The position numbers and the translations under genes were made by a program. Below are positions 8,631-17,920 of a stretch of DNA of 64,000 bases, one piece after another. Within the stretch, counting starts at the first letter, position 1; every line of letters begins with the position of its first letter. Source of the stretch: DAOTWA01 sp963702935. GTDB lineage: Bacteria; Chloroflexota; Anaerolineae; Anaerolineales; Anaerolineaceae. The notes under the pieces were generated by a model, which searched no databases, was not told the origin of the DNA, and saw only the letters and a list, made by a program, of their open reading frames with translations. The stretch spans positions 372,001 to 436,000 of the forward strand of contig OY969772.1 in assembly GCA_963702935.1 (NCBI GenBank). The letters run 5' to 3'.

Positions 8631-10394
8631 ATGCGCCGCTCCATCCGCTGGAGGATCGCCCTCCCCTACGTTTTGCTGATCCTGCTGGTGCTGGGAGGAT
8701 TGAGCGTCTACCTCTCGAATTCCTTCCGGCAGATTTACCTGGAGAATCTGGAGAGCGAGATGGCGGCGCAGGCACGCCTGGTGGCCGATGCGGCCGCGCC
8801 GCTGATGGCTCAGCCCGGGGACAGCAGCGCACTCAACGCGTTGGCGCGACGCGACGCCGGCCTGGCAAGCGCGCGCATCACCCTCGTGCGCGCGGATGGA
8901 GTCGTCCTGGGCAATTCGGACGCCGACCCGGCTGCCATGGAAAATCACCTGAGCCGCCCTGAGGTGCAGAAGGCCCTCGCCGGCCAGACGGCTGCGGACA
9001 TCCGCCACAGCAGCACGCTACAGACCGATCTGCTTTACGTTGCCGTGCCCATCACCAGCGGGGGGCAGGCCCTGGGAGTGGCGCGCGTGGCCATCTCCCT
9101 GGCGCAGGTGCAGGCCCAGCAGAATAATATCCTCGAGACCGCCCTGCTCGCCGCGGCTGCGGCCCTGGTGGTGGCCGTCGCGCTGGCCGTGCCCATCGCC
9201 GGTTTTACCGTTCGCCCGCTGGGCCAGCTCACCCAGGCGGCCCGGCAGCTCGCCGCCGGGGAGGCCAGCGCCACTTCCCTGCCCTTCAGCCGGGACGAGA
9301 TTGGCGAGCTGGCTCAGGCATTCAAGGACATGGCCACCCAGCTCCGCTCGCAGATCGGAGCGCTGCAAGCCGAACAGGGCAAGCTGGCCGCCGTGCTGGC
9401 GGGCATGACGGATGGTGTGGCGATCGTGGACGCCGACGGGAAGATCCAGCTCATCAACCCGGCGGCCAAGCGTATGTTCCAGGTGAGCGAGAGTGAGGCC
9501 CTGGGCCATTCGGTGGTCGAAGTTCTGCGCCACCACCAGTTGGTCGAGCTCTGGCAGCGCTGCAGCGAGACCTCCGAGCAGCAATCCACCACCCTGGAGC
9601 TGAGCGTCGAGCACCTCTTCCTGCAAAGCATCGCCCTGCCCCTGGGGGAGGCCATGCAAGGCAGCATCCTGCTGCTCTTCCAGGACCTGACCCAGATCCG
9701 CCGCCTCGAAACCATCCGGCGCGACTTCGTCAGCAACGTGTCCCACGAGCTGCGCACGCCGCTGGCCTCGTTGAAGGCCCTGGCAGAGACCCTGAACGAG
9801 GGCGCATTGGAAGATCCGCCCGCCGCGCGCCGCTTCCTGCTGCGCATGGATACCGAGATCGATACGCTGACCCAAATGGTGCAAGAGCTGCTGGAGCTCT
9901 CGCGCATCGAATCGGGCCGGGTGCCCTTGAAGCGCAGACCCCGTTCACCCATGGAGCTGCTGCAAGCGCCCGTCGAGCGCATGCGCCTGCAAGCCGAGCG
10001 GGCCGGCCTCAACATGAGCCTGGAATGCACCGAGGATTTGCCGGCCGTCTCCGCTGACGCCGAGCGCATCACCCAGGTGCTGGTCAACCTGCTGCACAAC
10101 GCCATCAAGTTCACGCCGCCGGGGGGGCAAATTACGGTTTCGGCCAAAAAGCAGGGGGAATGGGTCGTCTTCTCCGTCCAGGACAGCGGGGTGGGCATCC
10201 CCTCGCAGGACCTGACGCGCATCTTCGAGCGCTTCTATAAAGCCGACCGCGCCCGCTCCGGGGGCGGCACCGGCCTGGGCCTTTCCATCGCCCGCCACGT
10301 GGTTGAAGCCCACGGGGGGCGCATCTGGGTAGACAGCATCAAAGGCCAGGGCAGCACCTTCTATTTCACTCTGCCGGTGCAAAGACCGGAATAA
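8631..10394 (+). CDS. phoR: Sensor histidine kinase PhoR-like
   Basis: 587 residues. There is a first membrane span (about 12-32), an extracytoplasmic domain of roughly 130 residues, a second span (about 165-190), HAMP, then a PAS domain (LAAVLAGMTDGVAIVDADG). The HisKA box has His372 in SNVSHELRTPL. The HATPase domain holds N-box LLHNAIKFTPPGG, G1 DSGVGIP, F-box RIFERFYKAD and G2 GGTGLGLSIA. This is the PhoR-type order HAMP-PAS-kinase but with a larger sensor loop than E. coli PhoR. It lies 4 bases after phoB and upstream of pstS, so it very likely phosphorylates PhoB when phosphate is low, under Pst/PhoU control. Confidence 0.87.
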   Translation: MRRSIRWRIALPYVLLILLVLGGLSVYLSNSFRQIYLENLESEMAAQARLVADAAAPLMAQPGDSSALNALARRDAGLASARITLVRADGVVLGNSDADPAAMENHLSRPEVQKALAGQTAADIRHSSTLQTDLLYVAVPITSGGQALGVARVAISLAQVQAQQNNILETALLAAAAALVVAVALAVPIAGFTVRPLGQLTQAARQLAAGEASATSLPFSRDEIGELAQAFKDMATQLRSQIGALQAEQGKLAAVLAGMTDGVAIVDADGKIQLINPAAKRMFQVSESEALGHSVVEVLRHHQLVELWQRCSETSEQQSTTLELSVEHLFLQSIALPLGEAMQGSILLLFQDLTQIRRLETIRRDFVSNVSHELRTPLASLKALAETLNEGALEDPPAARRFLLRMDTEIDTLTQMVQELLELSRIESGRVPLKRRPRSPMELLQAPVERMRLQAERAGLNMSLECTEDLPAVSADAERITQVLVNLLHNAIKFTPPGGQITVSAKKQGEWVVFSVQDSGVGIPSQDLTRIFERFYKADRARSGGGTGLGLSIARHVVEAHGGRIWVDSIKGQGSTFYFTLPVQRPE

Positions 10395-10438
10395 TCCCCC
10401 TTTCCCTTTTTTCTGGGGGGCTGTCTCAAAAGTGATCT

Positions 10439-10449
10439 GGGGCAGCCCC
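10439..10449 (+). terminator. Short GC hairpin after phoR
   Basis: The palindrome GGGGCAGCCCC is followed by GTTTTCC, about 45 bases past the phoR stop. It could end the phoBR transcript, but the stem is only five pairs and the U-run is short. Confidence 0.35.
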
Positions 10450-10472
10450 GTTTTCCAAAGTAGCGTATTTGG

Positions 10473-10491
10473 CCCCCCTTTCTAAGGGGGG
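10473..10491. repeat. CCCCCCTT/AAGGGGGG palindrome
   Basis: A perfect 8-base inverted repeat with a 3-base loop, followed by GTTGGGGGGATT. This form recurs as an intergenic palindrome in many bacterial genomes. It lies between phoR and the Pho boxes and may act as a terminator or be a dispersed repeat. Confidence 0.5.
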
Positions 10492-10506
10492 TTGGGGGGA
10501 TTCCCG

Positions 10507-10553
10507 TTAAGAATTCTTAACAATTCTTGACCTACCCTTAACCTACCCTTGTC
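10507..10553 (+). promoter_or_regulatory. Tandem Pho boxes (PhoB/PhoP operator) before pstS
   Basis: Five TTAAC-like units lie in one direction: TTAAG at 10507, TTAAC at 10517, TTGAC at 10527, TTAAC at 10538 and TTGTC at 10549. Spacings of 10, 10, 11 and 11 bases put them all on one helix face. PhoP boxes of Gram-positive bacteria are TT(A/C/T)ACA repeats at 11-base spacing, and E. coli Pho boxes are likewise direct repeats. TTGTCA at 10549-10554 may double as a -35 with TATCAT at 10575-10580, but the spacer is 20 bases, which fits an activator-dependent promoter. PhoB binding is inferred. Confidence 0.75.
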
Positions 10554-10630
10554 AAGGCATTAAACATGAAATGCTATCATCTACCCAGTAAATAAAATCA
10601 ATCACTTGCGAAAAAAAGGAGAAGAAATCT

Positions 10631-11845
10631 ATGCGTCGCAATCTTTATAGTATCTTCGCGGTTCTGATGCTGGCCGCCCTGGCGTTGAGCGCTTGCGCTC
10701 CTGCCGCCACCCCGGCTGCTTCGACCCCCATGGAAGTCACCCGTGTCGTGCAAGGCACGCCCGAGACGATCGTGGTCACCGCCACCCCGGATACTTCAAA
10801 ACCAACCGCTCTACCCGCCGGCTCGGTGCAGATCAACGCCGCCGGCGCCACCTTCCCACTGCCCCTCTACACCCAGTGGACTTACGCCTTCCAGTACGTG
10901 GATCCTGCCGTAGTGATCAACTACCAGGGAATTGGATCTGGCGGCGGCAAGAAAGCCATCATTGACGGTACCGTGGACTTCGCCGGCTCCGATTCCGTGG
11001 TGACCGCCGACGAATACACCCAGGGGAAAGACTTGCAGATGTACCCCATGGTCGCCGGTGCAGTCGTCCCGATCTACAACATCAGCTTCAAAGTGGGAAC
11101 CGGCACGCCTGCCCCCACCACTCCCCTGATCCTGGACCGCGCTACCCTGGTGGGTATTTATAACGCCAAGATCACCACCTGGGACGATCCCGCTATCGTA
11201 GCCTTGAACCCGACGCTGAAAGACCTGCTCCCCTCCGCCAAGATCACGGTCGTGCATCGCTCTGACGGCTCTGGCACCACCGAAATCTTCACCAACGCGC
11301 TGACTTCCTTCAGCCCGGATTGGACCGCTGGCGCGGGCACTTCCGTAGAATGGCCCGTCGATAAGGCCGGCAACGGTCTGGGAGGCAAGGGGAACCCCGG
11401 CGTGGCCGCCGTCGTTCAAAACACGGCCAATTCCATTGGATACGTCGAGCTGGATTACGCCATCGCCAATAGCATTACCTACGCCCAGATGGTCAACAAA
11501 GCCGGCAAAACCGTGACCGCTGACGGCGATTCGCTGGCCTCCGCCATGAACGATTTCGCCAACACCTTCACCGACCAGCTCACCAACAAGATCGTGGATG
11601 GCCCTGGCGATGGCACCTGGCCGATCGCTGGCTACACCTACCTCGTCCTGCACACCACCAGCATGACCGATTGCGTCAAAGCTCAGAAGATCCTCGAGTA
11701 CATCCACTGGACGCTCACCGATTCCGGAGCCGCCGCCATCGCCAGCAAGCTGGGTTACTCCGTGCTGCCCGGCGACGTGCAGAAGGCAGTACTGGACAAG
11801 CTCGGCCAGGTAACCTGCAACGGACAACCTGTCCCTGTTCAATAA
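10631..11845 (+). CDS. pstS: Phosphate ABC transporter substrate-binding lipoprotein PstS
   Basis: 404 residues. A lipoprotein signal peptide ends at the lipobox LSAC (Cys21), then a Pro/Thr/Ala linker. The mature domain shows typical PstS motifs: INAAGATFPLPLYTQW, YQGIGSGGGKKAI, DFAGSD, HRSDGSGTTEIF and the GNPGVAAVVQNT region. It captures phosphate outside the membrane and hands it to PstCA. AAGGAG lies about 8 bases before the ATG, and the Pho boxes lie upstream. The stop is followed by a stem-loop and then pstC. It is somewhat longer than E. coli PstS because of linker and loops. Confidence 0.93.
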   Translation: MRRNLYSIFAVLMLAALALSACAPAATPAASTPMEVTRVVQGTPETIVVTATPDTSKPTALPAGSVQINAAGATFPLPLYTQWTYAFQYVDPAVVINYQGIGSGGGKKAIIDGTVDFAGSDSVVTADEYTQGKDLQMYPMVAGAVVPIYNISFKVGTGTPAPTTPLILDRATLVGIYNAKITTWDDPAIVALNPTLKDLLPSAKITVVHRSDGSGTTEIFTNALTSFSPDWTAGAGTSVEWPVDKAGNGLGGKGNPGVAAVVQNTANSIGYVELDYAIANSITYAQMVNKAGKTVTADGDSLASAMNDFANTFTDQLTNKIVDGPGDGTWPIAGYTYLVLHTTSMTDCVKAQKILEYIHWTLTDSGAAAIASKLGYSVLPGDVQKAVLDKLGQVTCNGQPVPVQ

Positions 11846-11881
11846 GTTCTGAAACCAGAATACCGACCCATTTTATATCCT

Positions 11882-11910
11882 GAGGAGAGCTTCAAGGGGG
11901 AGCTCTCCTC
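11882..11910 (+). promoter_or_regulatory. Stem-loop between pstS and pstC
   Basis: A perfect 10-base stem (GAGGAGAGCT / AGCTCTCCTC) with a 9-base loop and no U-run after it. Stem-loops in this place are common in binding-protein transport operons, where they protect the binding-protein message and lower expression of the permease genes. That role here is inferred. Confidence 0.6.
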
Positions 11911-11934
11911 ATTGCCTGAGGAAAGTCGACGACT

Positions 11935-12946
11935 ATGCAAACTCTGAAAGGAAACCAGGAGCTCCATCCAGGCCGGATCACACGCTTGAAACAGCTCTTG
12001 CAGCACGGGGACCGGCCCTGGCAATGGCTGCTCGTCAGCATGGGCATATTGGTGCTGGCCTTGTTGGTCGCCATCGGATGGTTATTATGGACGGATTCCT
12101 CCAACGCCCGCGCCCAGTTTGGCTGGTCTTTCCTCTCCCTGAGCGGGGACATGTCCTGGAATCCGATCGCCAATGAATTCCGTAGCTGGCCCTTTATCTA
12201 TGGGACGCTGATCACCTCCCTGGTCGCCCTCGTCCTGGCCGTCCCCTTAGGGCTGGGAGTCGCTATCTTTCTCGCCGAGCTTTGCCCGGATTGGCTGCGC
12301 ACTCCCCTGGGATTGCTGGTGGAGTTATTGGCCGCCATCCCCAGCGTGGTATACGGCCTGTGGGGCATTTTCGTGTTCTTGCCGGCGGTCGTCACCCCGG
12401 TGGGCAGCCTGTTGGGGAATACGCTGGGAGATCTGCCCATCCTGTCGGCCCTCTTTGCCGGCCCCATTCCCACCAGCGGCTCCAGCCGCCTGGCGGCCGG
12501 GCTGGTGCTGACCGTGATGGTCGTTCCCACCATCGCAGCCGTCTCCAGAGACGTATTCCTGGCCATCCCGGGCTCACAGCGCGAAGCCTCCCTGGCGATT
12601 GGCGCTACCCAATGGGAGACCATCTCCCACGTCCTGATCCCCTACGGCCTTTCGGGCATCCTGGGAGCGGTCATCTTGGGGCTTGGCCGCGCCCTGGGCG
12701 AAACGATGGCCGTGACCATGGTGATCGGCAACAGCATCGAGAGCTCCTATAGCCTGCTTGCGGCCGGGATATACCATGTCCAGCGTCATCGCCAACGAGT
12801 TTGCCGAAGCCGTCTCGCAGCTCCATTCAGAAGCGCTGATCGAGGTGGCGCTGATCCTGTTCGTGATGACCCTGGCTTTGAACGTCGTGGCGCGTTTTCT
12901 CGTGTGGAGAGTGGCGCGCCGCACCCCCCAGGAGGCGCGCGCATGA
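11935..12946 (+). CDS. pstC: Phosphate ABC transporter permease PstC (single-base frameshift)
   Basis: About 336 residues with six predicted spans. The permease EAA-like loop is REASLAIGATQWETISHVLIPYGLSGI, followed by GLGRALGETMAV. The frame breaks near 12769: removing that A turns GGG ATA TAC into GGG TAT ACC and continues AAGYTMSSVIANEFAEA, the normal PstC ending, to a TGA at 12944-12946. Without correction the frame runs straight through into pstA and mimics a fusion protein. The stop overlaps the pstA ATG (ATGA), showing translational coupling. Confidence 0.85.
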
Positions 12947-13908
12947 CTCAAGCTATTTCTTCCCCGGCAGAGGTACGCCATTACATCCACCCAAGCGCCA
13001 GGAATTTCTCGCGCCGCAAGATTAGCAACAATATCATGCTGGCTTTTACCGGGCTGATGACCCTCCTGGCGCTGGTGCCCCTTTTCTGGATCACGGGCTA
13101 CGTATTGATGCGGGGCGGCCAATACATCAACCTGGCCTTCTTCACCCAGTTGCCGCGCCCCATGGGCATCACCGGCGGCGGCGTGCTGGATGCCATCGAG
13201 GGCACCCTCATCCTGTCGATCCTGGCGGCCCTATTCGCCGTTCCACCCGGCATTCTGACCGCCTTTTACACCGCCAACCACCCTAATACGCCCCTGGGAA
13301 TCGCCCTGCGTTTTGGCACCGACGTGCTCTCCGGCGTGCCTTCCATCGTGGTCGGCATCTTCGGGTACGCGCTGATCGTCAAGCCCAGCGGGCACTATTC
13401 CGCCCTGGCAGGCGGCGTGGCCCTGGCAATCCTGATGCTGCCCATCATCATCCGCACCACTGAGGAGATGCTCAAGCTGGTTCCGCACACCTTGCGAGAG
13501 GGATCCCTGGCGCTGGGCGCTCCGGAATGGAAGACCTCCTTCAAAGTCGTCTTTCCGGCGGCCCTGAGCGGGATCATCACCGGCTTCATGCTGGGATTGG
13601 CGCGCGCCTCCGGCGAGACGGCTCCCCTGCTCTTCACCGCCCTGGGCAACGATCGCTTCGAGGTCGGGCGCATCATCCAGAGTGGCTTGCAAAGCGGGCA
13701 ATCCCTGCCGGCGGCCTTGTTGAACGTGATCAACCAACCGGTCGATTCGCTGCCTCTCACCCTGTTCAAATATACCCAGCAGCCCTTCCCCGAGCAGGTC
13801 AATCAATCCTGGGCGGTAGCTTTTGTCCTGATCCTTCTGGTATTTTTGACCAACATGATTGCCAGAATTTGGGTACAATATCGAACAGCACGGATTCAAG
13901 GAAAATGA
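12943..13908 (+). CDS. pstA: Phosphate ABC transporter permease PstA
   Basis: 321 residues with six membrane spans. The first span follows NNIMLAFTGLMTLLALVPLF. The motif LREGSLALGAPEWKTSFKVVFPAALSGI is the permease-ATPase contact loop, followed by GFMLGLARASGETAPLLFTA, characteristic of PstA. It starts at the ATG that overlaps the pstC stop. The stop again overlaps the likely pstB ATG. It forms the membrane channel with PstC. Confidence 0.92.
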   Translation: MTQAISSPAEVRHYIHPSARNFSRRKISNNIMLAFTGLMTLLALVPLFWITGYVLMRGGQYINLAFFTQLPRPMGITGGGVLDAIEGTLILSILAALFAVPPGILTAFYTANHPNTPLGIALRFGTDVLSGVPSIVVGIFGYALIVKPSGHYSALAGGVALAILMLPIIIRTTEEMLKLVPHTLREGSLALGAPEWKTSFKVVFPAALSGIITGFMLGLARASGETAPLLFTALGNDRFEVGRIIQSGLQSGQSLPAALLNVINQPVDSLPLTLFKYTQQPFPEQVNQSWAVAFVLILLVFLTNMIARIWVQYRTARIQGK

Positions 13909-14787
13909 TAGCTATGGAAGATTTATCCCAGGCGGAGAAAATGACCTCAGAGAAGCCCCAATTAGCTTCCTTGAAGGTCACTGCGGCGAACGAAAGTGGT
14001 GGCGCAATGGGCAACTTGCCGATCAAGGTGGAGATCAACCAACTATCGGTGTACTACGGGAAATTCCAAGCCCTGGCGGGTATCAGCCTTTCCATCCCGA
14101 TCAATAAGATCACGGCCATCATCGGCCCCTCGGGATGCGGAAAATCCACCCTGCTGCGCATCCCTGAACCGCATGAACGACCTGACCCCCAAGACGCGCG
14201 TCGAGGGCGAGATTCTGCTGGACGGCCAGAACATCTACGCCCCCAGCGAGGACGTGGTGGACGTACGCCGCCGCATCGGCATGGTCTTTCAGCGCCCTAA
14301 CCCCTTCCCCATGAGCATGTACGATAACGTGGCGTATGGCCCGCGCTTATACGGTATCCGCAAGCGTGAGATCCTGGATGAGATCGTGAAGAACAGCCTG
14401 AGCCAGGCGGCCTTGTGGGAGGAAGTGCAGGATAAGCTCGGCCAGTCCGGGATGGCGCTCTCGGGCGGGCAGCAGCAACGCCTGTGCATCGCGCGCGCCA
14501 TCGCGGTGGAGCCGGAAGTGATCCTCATGGACGAGCCGGCTTCCGCCCTGGACCCGGTGGCCACGCTCAAGATCGAGGAGCTGATGCAAACGCTGAAGAA
14601 GAACTATACTATCGTGATCGTGACGCACAACATGCAGCAGGCCGCCCGCGTCTCGGACTTCACCGCGTTCATGATGATCAACTCCGAGCGCGCCGGCACC
14701 CTGGTAGAATTCGGGCCTACCGCGCAGATCTTCACCCGCCCCAAGAACAAACAAACTGAGGATTACGTGACCGGCCGCTTTGGCTAA
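13905..14787 (+). CDS. pstB: Phosphate ABC transporter ATPase PstB (single-base frameshift)
   Basis: Walker A is GPSGCGKSTLLR, the Q-loop region is RIGMVFQRPNPFPMS (PstB-specific), the signature is LSGGQQQRLCIARAIA, Walker B is VILMDEPASALDP and the switch His is in IVTHNMQQA. The frame breaks at about 14160: dropping one A gives LLRSLNRMNDL instead of LLRIPEPHE. The start at 13905 overlaps the pstA stop and has AAGGA upstream. It adds about 35 residues before the conserved core, and a later start near MGNLPIKVE is also possible. It powers phosphate uptake and signals to PhoU/PhoR. Confidence 0.87.
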
Positions 14788-14842
14788 AAATACTGGGAAA
14801 CCTTACCGTATAGACCCCTGGTGGTAGATCGTGAGAGGATGA

Positions 14843-15523
14843 ATGCCGCGGGAGATTTTGGATCAAACCTATCAAAACGTGCAAGAGGAAGTCTTGTCCC
14901 TGGGGAACATGGTGGAACAGGCCACGCAGGGCGCCATCACGGCGCTGCTCACGCGCGACCTGCAAGCATCCCGCCGCATCCACCTGGGCGACCAGGCCAT
15001 CAACGAGAAGCGCTTTGCCATCGAAAACGCCATTCTGGTGCTGATCGCCACCAAGCAGCCCATGGCCCACGATCTGCGCCTCCTGGCTTCCATGCTGGAA
15101 ATCATCACCGAGCTGGAGCGCATGGGAGACTATGCGAAAGGCATCGCCCGGTTCAGCCTGAACATAGGCGAGCGCCCCATTCCGGCCGTGGGAGAAGATT
15201 TCACGCAGATGGCCGATCTGGCGCTCAATATGCTGCACGATGCGCTGGTCTCCTTCATTAGCGAGGACGCCGAATACGCCAGCGCCATCCCGGCGCAAGA
15301 TGACCGCGTGGACGAGTATTACAATCGCCTCTACCATAAGATCGTGGTCGAAATGATCAACGATACCGGGAGCATTGACTGTGGCACTTATCTCTTGGGA
15401 GTGGCGCACAACCTGGAGCGCCTGGCAGACCGGGCCGTCAACATCTGTGAGCACACCATCTACATTGCCACAGGGGAGCTGGTCGAGATCTCTTCGTCCG
15501 ATCTTGAAGAAACGACGATATAG
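14843..15523 (+). CDS. phoU: Phosphate signalling protein PhoU (first copy)
   Basis: 226 residues, all helical, with the two repeated PhoU three-helix units. Each unit carries the metal-site signature: ITELERMGDYAKGIAR and AHNLERLADRAVNICE. Length is normal for PhoU. PhoU links PstB activity to PhoR and prevents runaway phosphate uptake. It lies 55 bases after pstB. A second copy follows, so the two may divide tasks or form a hetero-oligomer, which is inferred from duplication alone. Confidence 0.92.
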   Translation: MPREILDQTYQNVQEEVLSLGNMVEQATQGAITALLTRDLQASRRIHLGDQAINEKRFAIENAILVLIATKQPMAHDLRLLASMLEIITELERMGDYAKGIARFSLNIGERPIPAVGEDFTQMADLALNMLHDALVSFISEDAEYASAIPAQDDRVDEYYNRLYHKIVVEMINDTGSIDCGTYLLGVAHNLERLADRAVNICEHTIYIATGELVEISSSDLEETTI

Positions 15524-15543
15524 TCGTAATCAACAAGTTACAC

Positions 15544-15549
15544 TATAAT
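15544..15549 (+). promoter_or_regulatory. Candidate -10 before the second phoU
   Basis: A perfect TATAAT sits in the 144-base gap between the phoU genes, suggesting a separate internal start. No clear -35 is seen 17 bases upstream. Confidence 0.3.
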
Positions 15550-15667
15550 AAATTATAGAAGCTACAGGCGGCGCATCCCCCCTATCTCCTGTTGTTGCGT
15601 GATGACAAAGGAGGCAAGATTACCGCCGGTTGAGCGCTTCGCCATCGAAACCTTGCGAGGTACTCCA

Positions 15668-16346
15668 ATGCCACGAGTATTATTAGACCGCGAAATGCAC
15701 CACCTTCAAGATGAGGTCCCTTCTCCTGGGCAGCATGGTAGAGGAGGCCACCCTCCAATCTGTGAATGCCCTGGTGCAACGCAACCTGCTTGCCGCCCGG
15801 CAGGTCTACGATGGGGATGCCCTGGTCAACGAGAAGCGCTTCGCGATCGAGAACGCCATCCTGGTGTTGATGGCCACGCAGCAGCCTATGGCGCACGACC
15901 TGCGCTTCCTGGCGGCCATCCTGGAAGTCATCACCGAGCTGGAGCGCATGGGCGATTACGCCAAAGGCACGGCCAAGATCTGCATTCGCCTGGGAGATCA
16001 GCCGGTGCCCATCCCGGCCAAAGAGTTCACCCAAATGGCAGAGCTGGCAGCCAGTATGCTGCACCGCGCCCTGGGGGCTTTCGTGGCCGAAGACGCAGAG
16101 CTGGCCCGCGCCATTCCCGACGAAGACGCACAGGTAGACGCCCTGTATAACAAGGTCTATCGTGGCCTGGTCATGGCCATGATCGCAGCCCCAGAAACCA
16201 TCGACCAGACCAACCTGCTGCTGTGGGTCACGCACAACCTCGAGCGCACCGCCGACCGGGTGGTCAATATTTGCGAGCGGGCCGTCTTCATCACCACCGG
16301 GGAATTCATCGAGATGGCCTCCTCAGACGACGAAGACCAGGAATAG
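15668..16346 (+). CDS. phoU: Phosphate signalling protein PhoU (second copy, single-base frameshift)
   Basis: About 225 residues once the frame is joined. It starts MPRVLLDREMHHLQDEV. Removing one C from CCC at 15718-15720 continues LLLGSMVEEATLQSVNALV, exactly parallel to the first copy (LSLGNMVEQATQGAITALL). Both metal-site motifs are kept: ITELERMGDYAKGTAK and THNLERTADRVVNICE. The two copies clearly arose by duplication, with diverged C-termini (this one ends acidic, SSDDEDQE). Context suggests it acts with the Pst system or the downstream polyphosphate genes. Confidence 0.85.
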
Positions 16347-16415
16347 CCCAACGGGGTGTGGGGCAAGATGCTATAATAAGCTATATTATTCCTTCTCTCG
16401 GAGAAAGAGGAAAGC

Positions 16416-17171
16416 GTGCTGCAACCCAATAATTACAAAGGCAAGCTCATTGTCGTTGAAGGCATCGACGGCAGTGGGAAATCTACCCAGATCAATTTAC
16501 TTTACAAATGGCTGCAAACCCAGGGGGAAGCGGTTTACTTCAGCGAATGGAACTCTTCTGATCTGGTCAAGAGCACCACGCGCCTGGCCAAAAAAGAGAA
16601 GATGTTCACCCCCACCACCTTCAGCCTGCTGCAATGCACCGACTTTGCCGACCGCTGGGAGAACCGCATCCTGCCGCTGTTGAAGGCCGGGGGCATCGTG
16701 CTGGCAGACCGCTTCGCTTTTACGGCCTTTGCGCGCGACGTAGCCCGCGGGGTCGACCGGCAGTGGGTGCGCAACCTGTATTCGTTCGCCCCCCAGCCCG
16801 ACCTGATGTTTTATTTCCGCGTGCCGCTGGATACCGCCGCCGACCGCATCCTTTCGTCCAGGACCAAGCTCAAATACTACGAGGCCGGCATGGATCTGGG
16901 TCTCTCGGATAATAAAGTGACCAGCTTCCGCCTCTTCCAGCAGCGCATCATCGACGAATATGACACCATGGTGGATGAATTCAACTTCATCGTCATCGAC
17001 GGGACGTTGGCCGTCCAGAAGCAGCAAAAACTGATGCGCCAGATCGTCAAGAAAATCATGCAGGGGCATGAGAGCCTGTCCGTTACGCGCCCCAGCAGGA
17101 AAGAAAAAGCCGCTAAAGCTCCCATCGCAGTTGAAGAGGAGCCGGTCAGCGCCCAAGGAGCGGAGCAATGA
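16416..17171 (+). CDS. Thymidylate-kinase-like P-loop protein (first of a pair)
   Basis: 251 residues. It has a TMK-type P-loop EGIDGSGKSTQ (Gly-x4-Gly-Lys-Ser) at about residues 15-25, an ADRFAFTAFARDV segment matching the TMK DRY/H motif, and a tail rich in Lys and Glu. The start is GTG with a GAGAAAGAGGAAAG purine stretch before it. The region YYEAGMDLGLSDN is shared with the next gene (YWELGMDIRCADN) and is not a standard TMK motif. TMK and PPK2 belong to the same P-loop kinase branch. Because it sits between phoU and CHAD/PPK2 genes, a role in polyphosphate or nucleotide phosphate transfer is a reasonable guess. Real dTMP kinase activity is also possible. Confidence 0.75.
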   Translation: MLQPNNYKGKLIVVEGIDGSGKSTQINLLYKWLQTQGEAVYFSEWNSSDLVKSTTRLAKKEKMFTPTTFSLLQCTDFADRWENRILPLLKAGGIVLADRFAFTAFARDVARGVDRQWVRNLYSFAPQPDLMFYFRVPLDTAADRILSSRTKLKYYEAGMDLGLSDNKVTSFRLFQQRIIDEYDTMVDEFNFIVIDGTLAVQKQQKLMRQIVKKIMQGHESLSVTRPSRKEKAAKAPIAVEEEPVSAQGAEQ

Positions 17172-17855
17172 ACGAGGCAAAATTCTACGGCGCCGGATTC
17201 CCCTACAAGACTTCTCAAGGATCTCAGCGGCAAGCTCATCGTCCTGGAAGGCACGGATGGCGTGGGGCGCTCGACCCAGGCGGCCTTGCTGCGCGGCTGG
17301 CTGGAAGACCAGGGCTATGCGGTTTCGGATACCGGCCTGAGGCGCTCGCCGCTGACCCAGCCCGGGTTAGACGCCGCCAAGAACGGCCACACTCTCAGCC
17401 GCCTCACCATGAGCCTGTTCTATGCCGCCGATTTCGCCGACCGCCTGGAAAACCAGATCATCCCCGCCCTGAAGGCCGGTTTTATCGTCCTTTCCGACCG
17501 CTATTTCTACTCCATCATGGCGCGCGACATCGTGCGCGGCGCGGACCCCGAATGGGCCCACAAGTTGTACGGTTTTGCCCTGGTGCCAGACATCGTCTTC
17601 TATCTGAAAGCGGACGTCGAGCACCTGGTGGCCCGCCTGGTCAACGACCGTGGCTTCGATTATTGGGAGTTGGGCATGGATATCCGCTGCGCGGATAACC
17701 TGTACGACAGCTTCTGCATCTACCAGAATCGCCTGATCGAGCAGTTCGATCAGATGGCCGAGGGCTACAATTTCGTCACCATCGATGCGAAGCGCTCCGT
17801 ACAAGCCATCTTCGATGACCTGTGCAAGGAAATCCAAAAGCTGGACGAAAATTAA
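17168..17855 (+). CDS. Thymidylate-kinase-like P-loop protein, Walker Lys replaced by Arg (single-base frameshift)
   Basis: About 228 residues. The ATG overlaps the stop of the first copy (ATGA). The short N-terminal stretch is in another frame, and removing one base between 17200 and 17210 joins FPYK to LLKDLSGKLIVLEG. The P-loop reads EGTDGVGRST: the invariant Walker A Lys is Arg (CGC). The DRY-type motif is SDRYFYSIMARDI, and the paralogue motif YWELGMDIRCADN is kept. Loss of the Lys suggests weak or no ATP turnover, so it could be a regulatory subunit of a heterodimer with copy one. This is inferred. Further divergence from copy one is large (about one third identity by eye). Confidence 0.7.
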
Positions 17856-17920
17856 CCCGGCCCCTATCTCCCCCACACCTGGGGGGAACAACCGCCACAC
17901 GCTCAACCCCGGAGGCACAC

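Noticed and set aside
11935..13908. An apparent PstC-PstA fusion protein
   Set aside because: The middle 50 residues are nonsense and the true PstC ending lies in another frame; one extra base near 12769 explains it.
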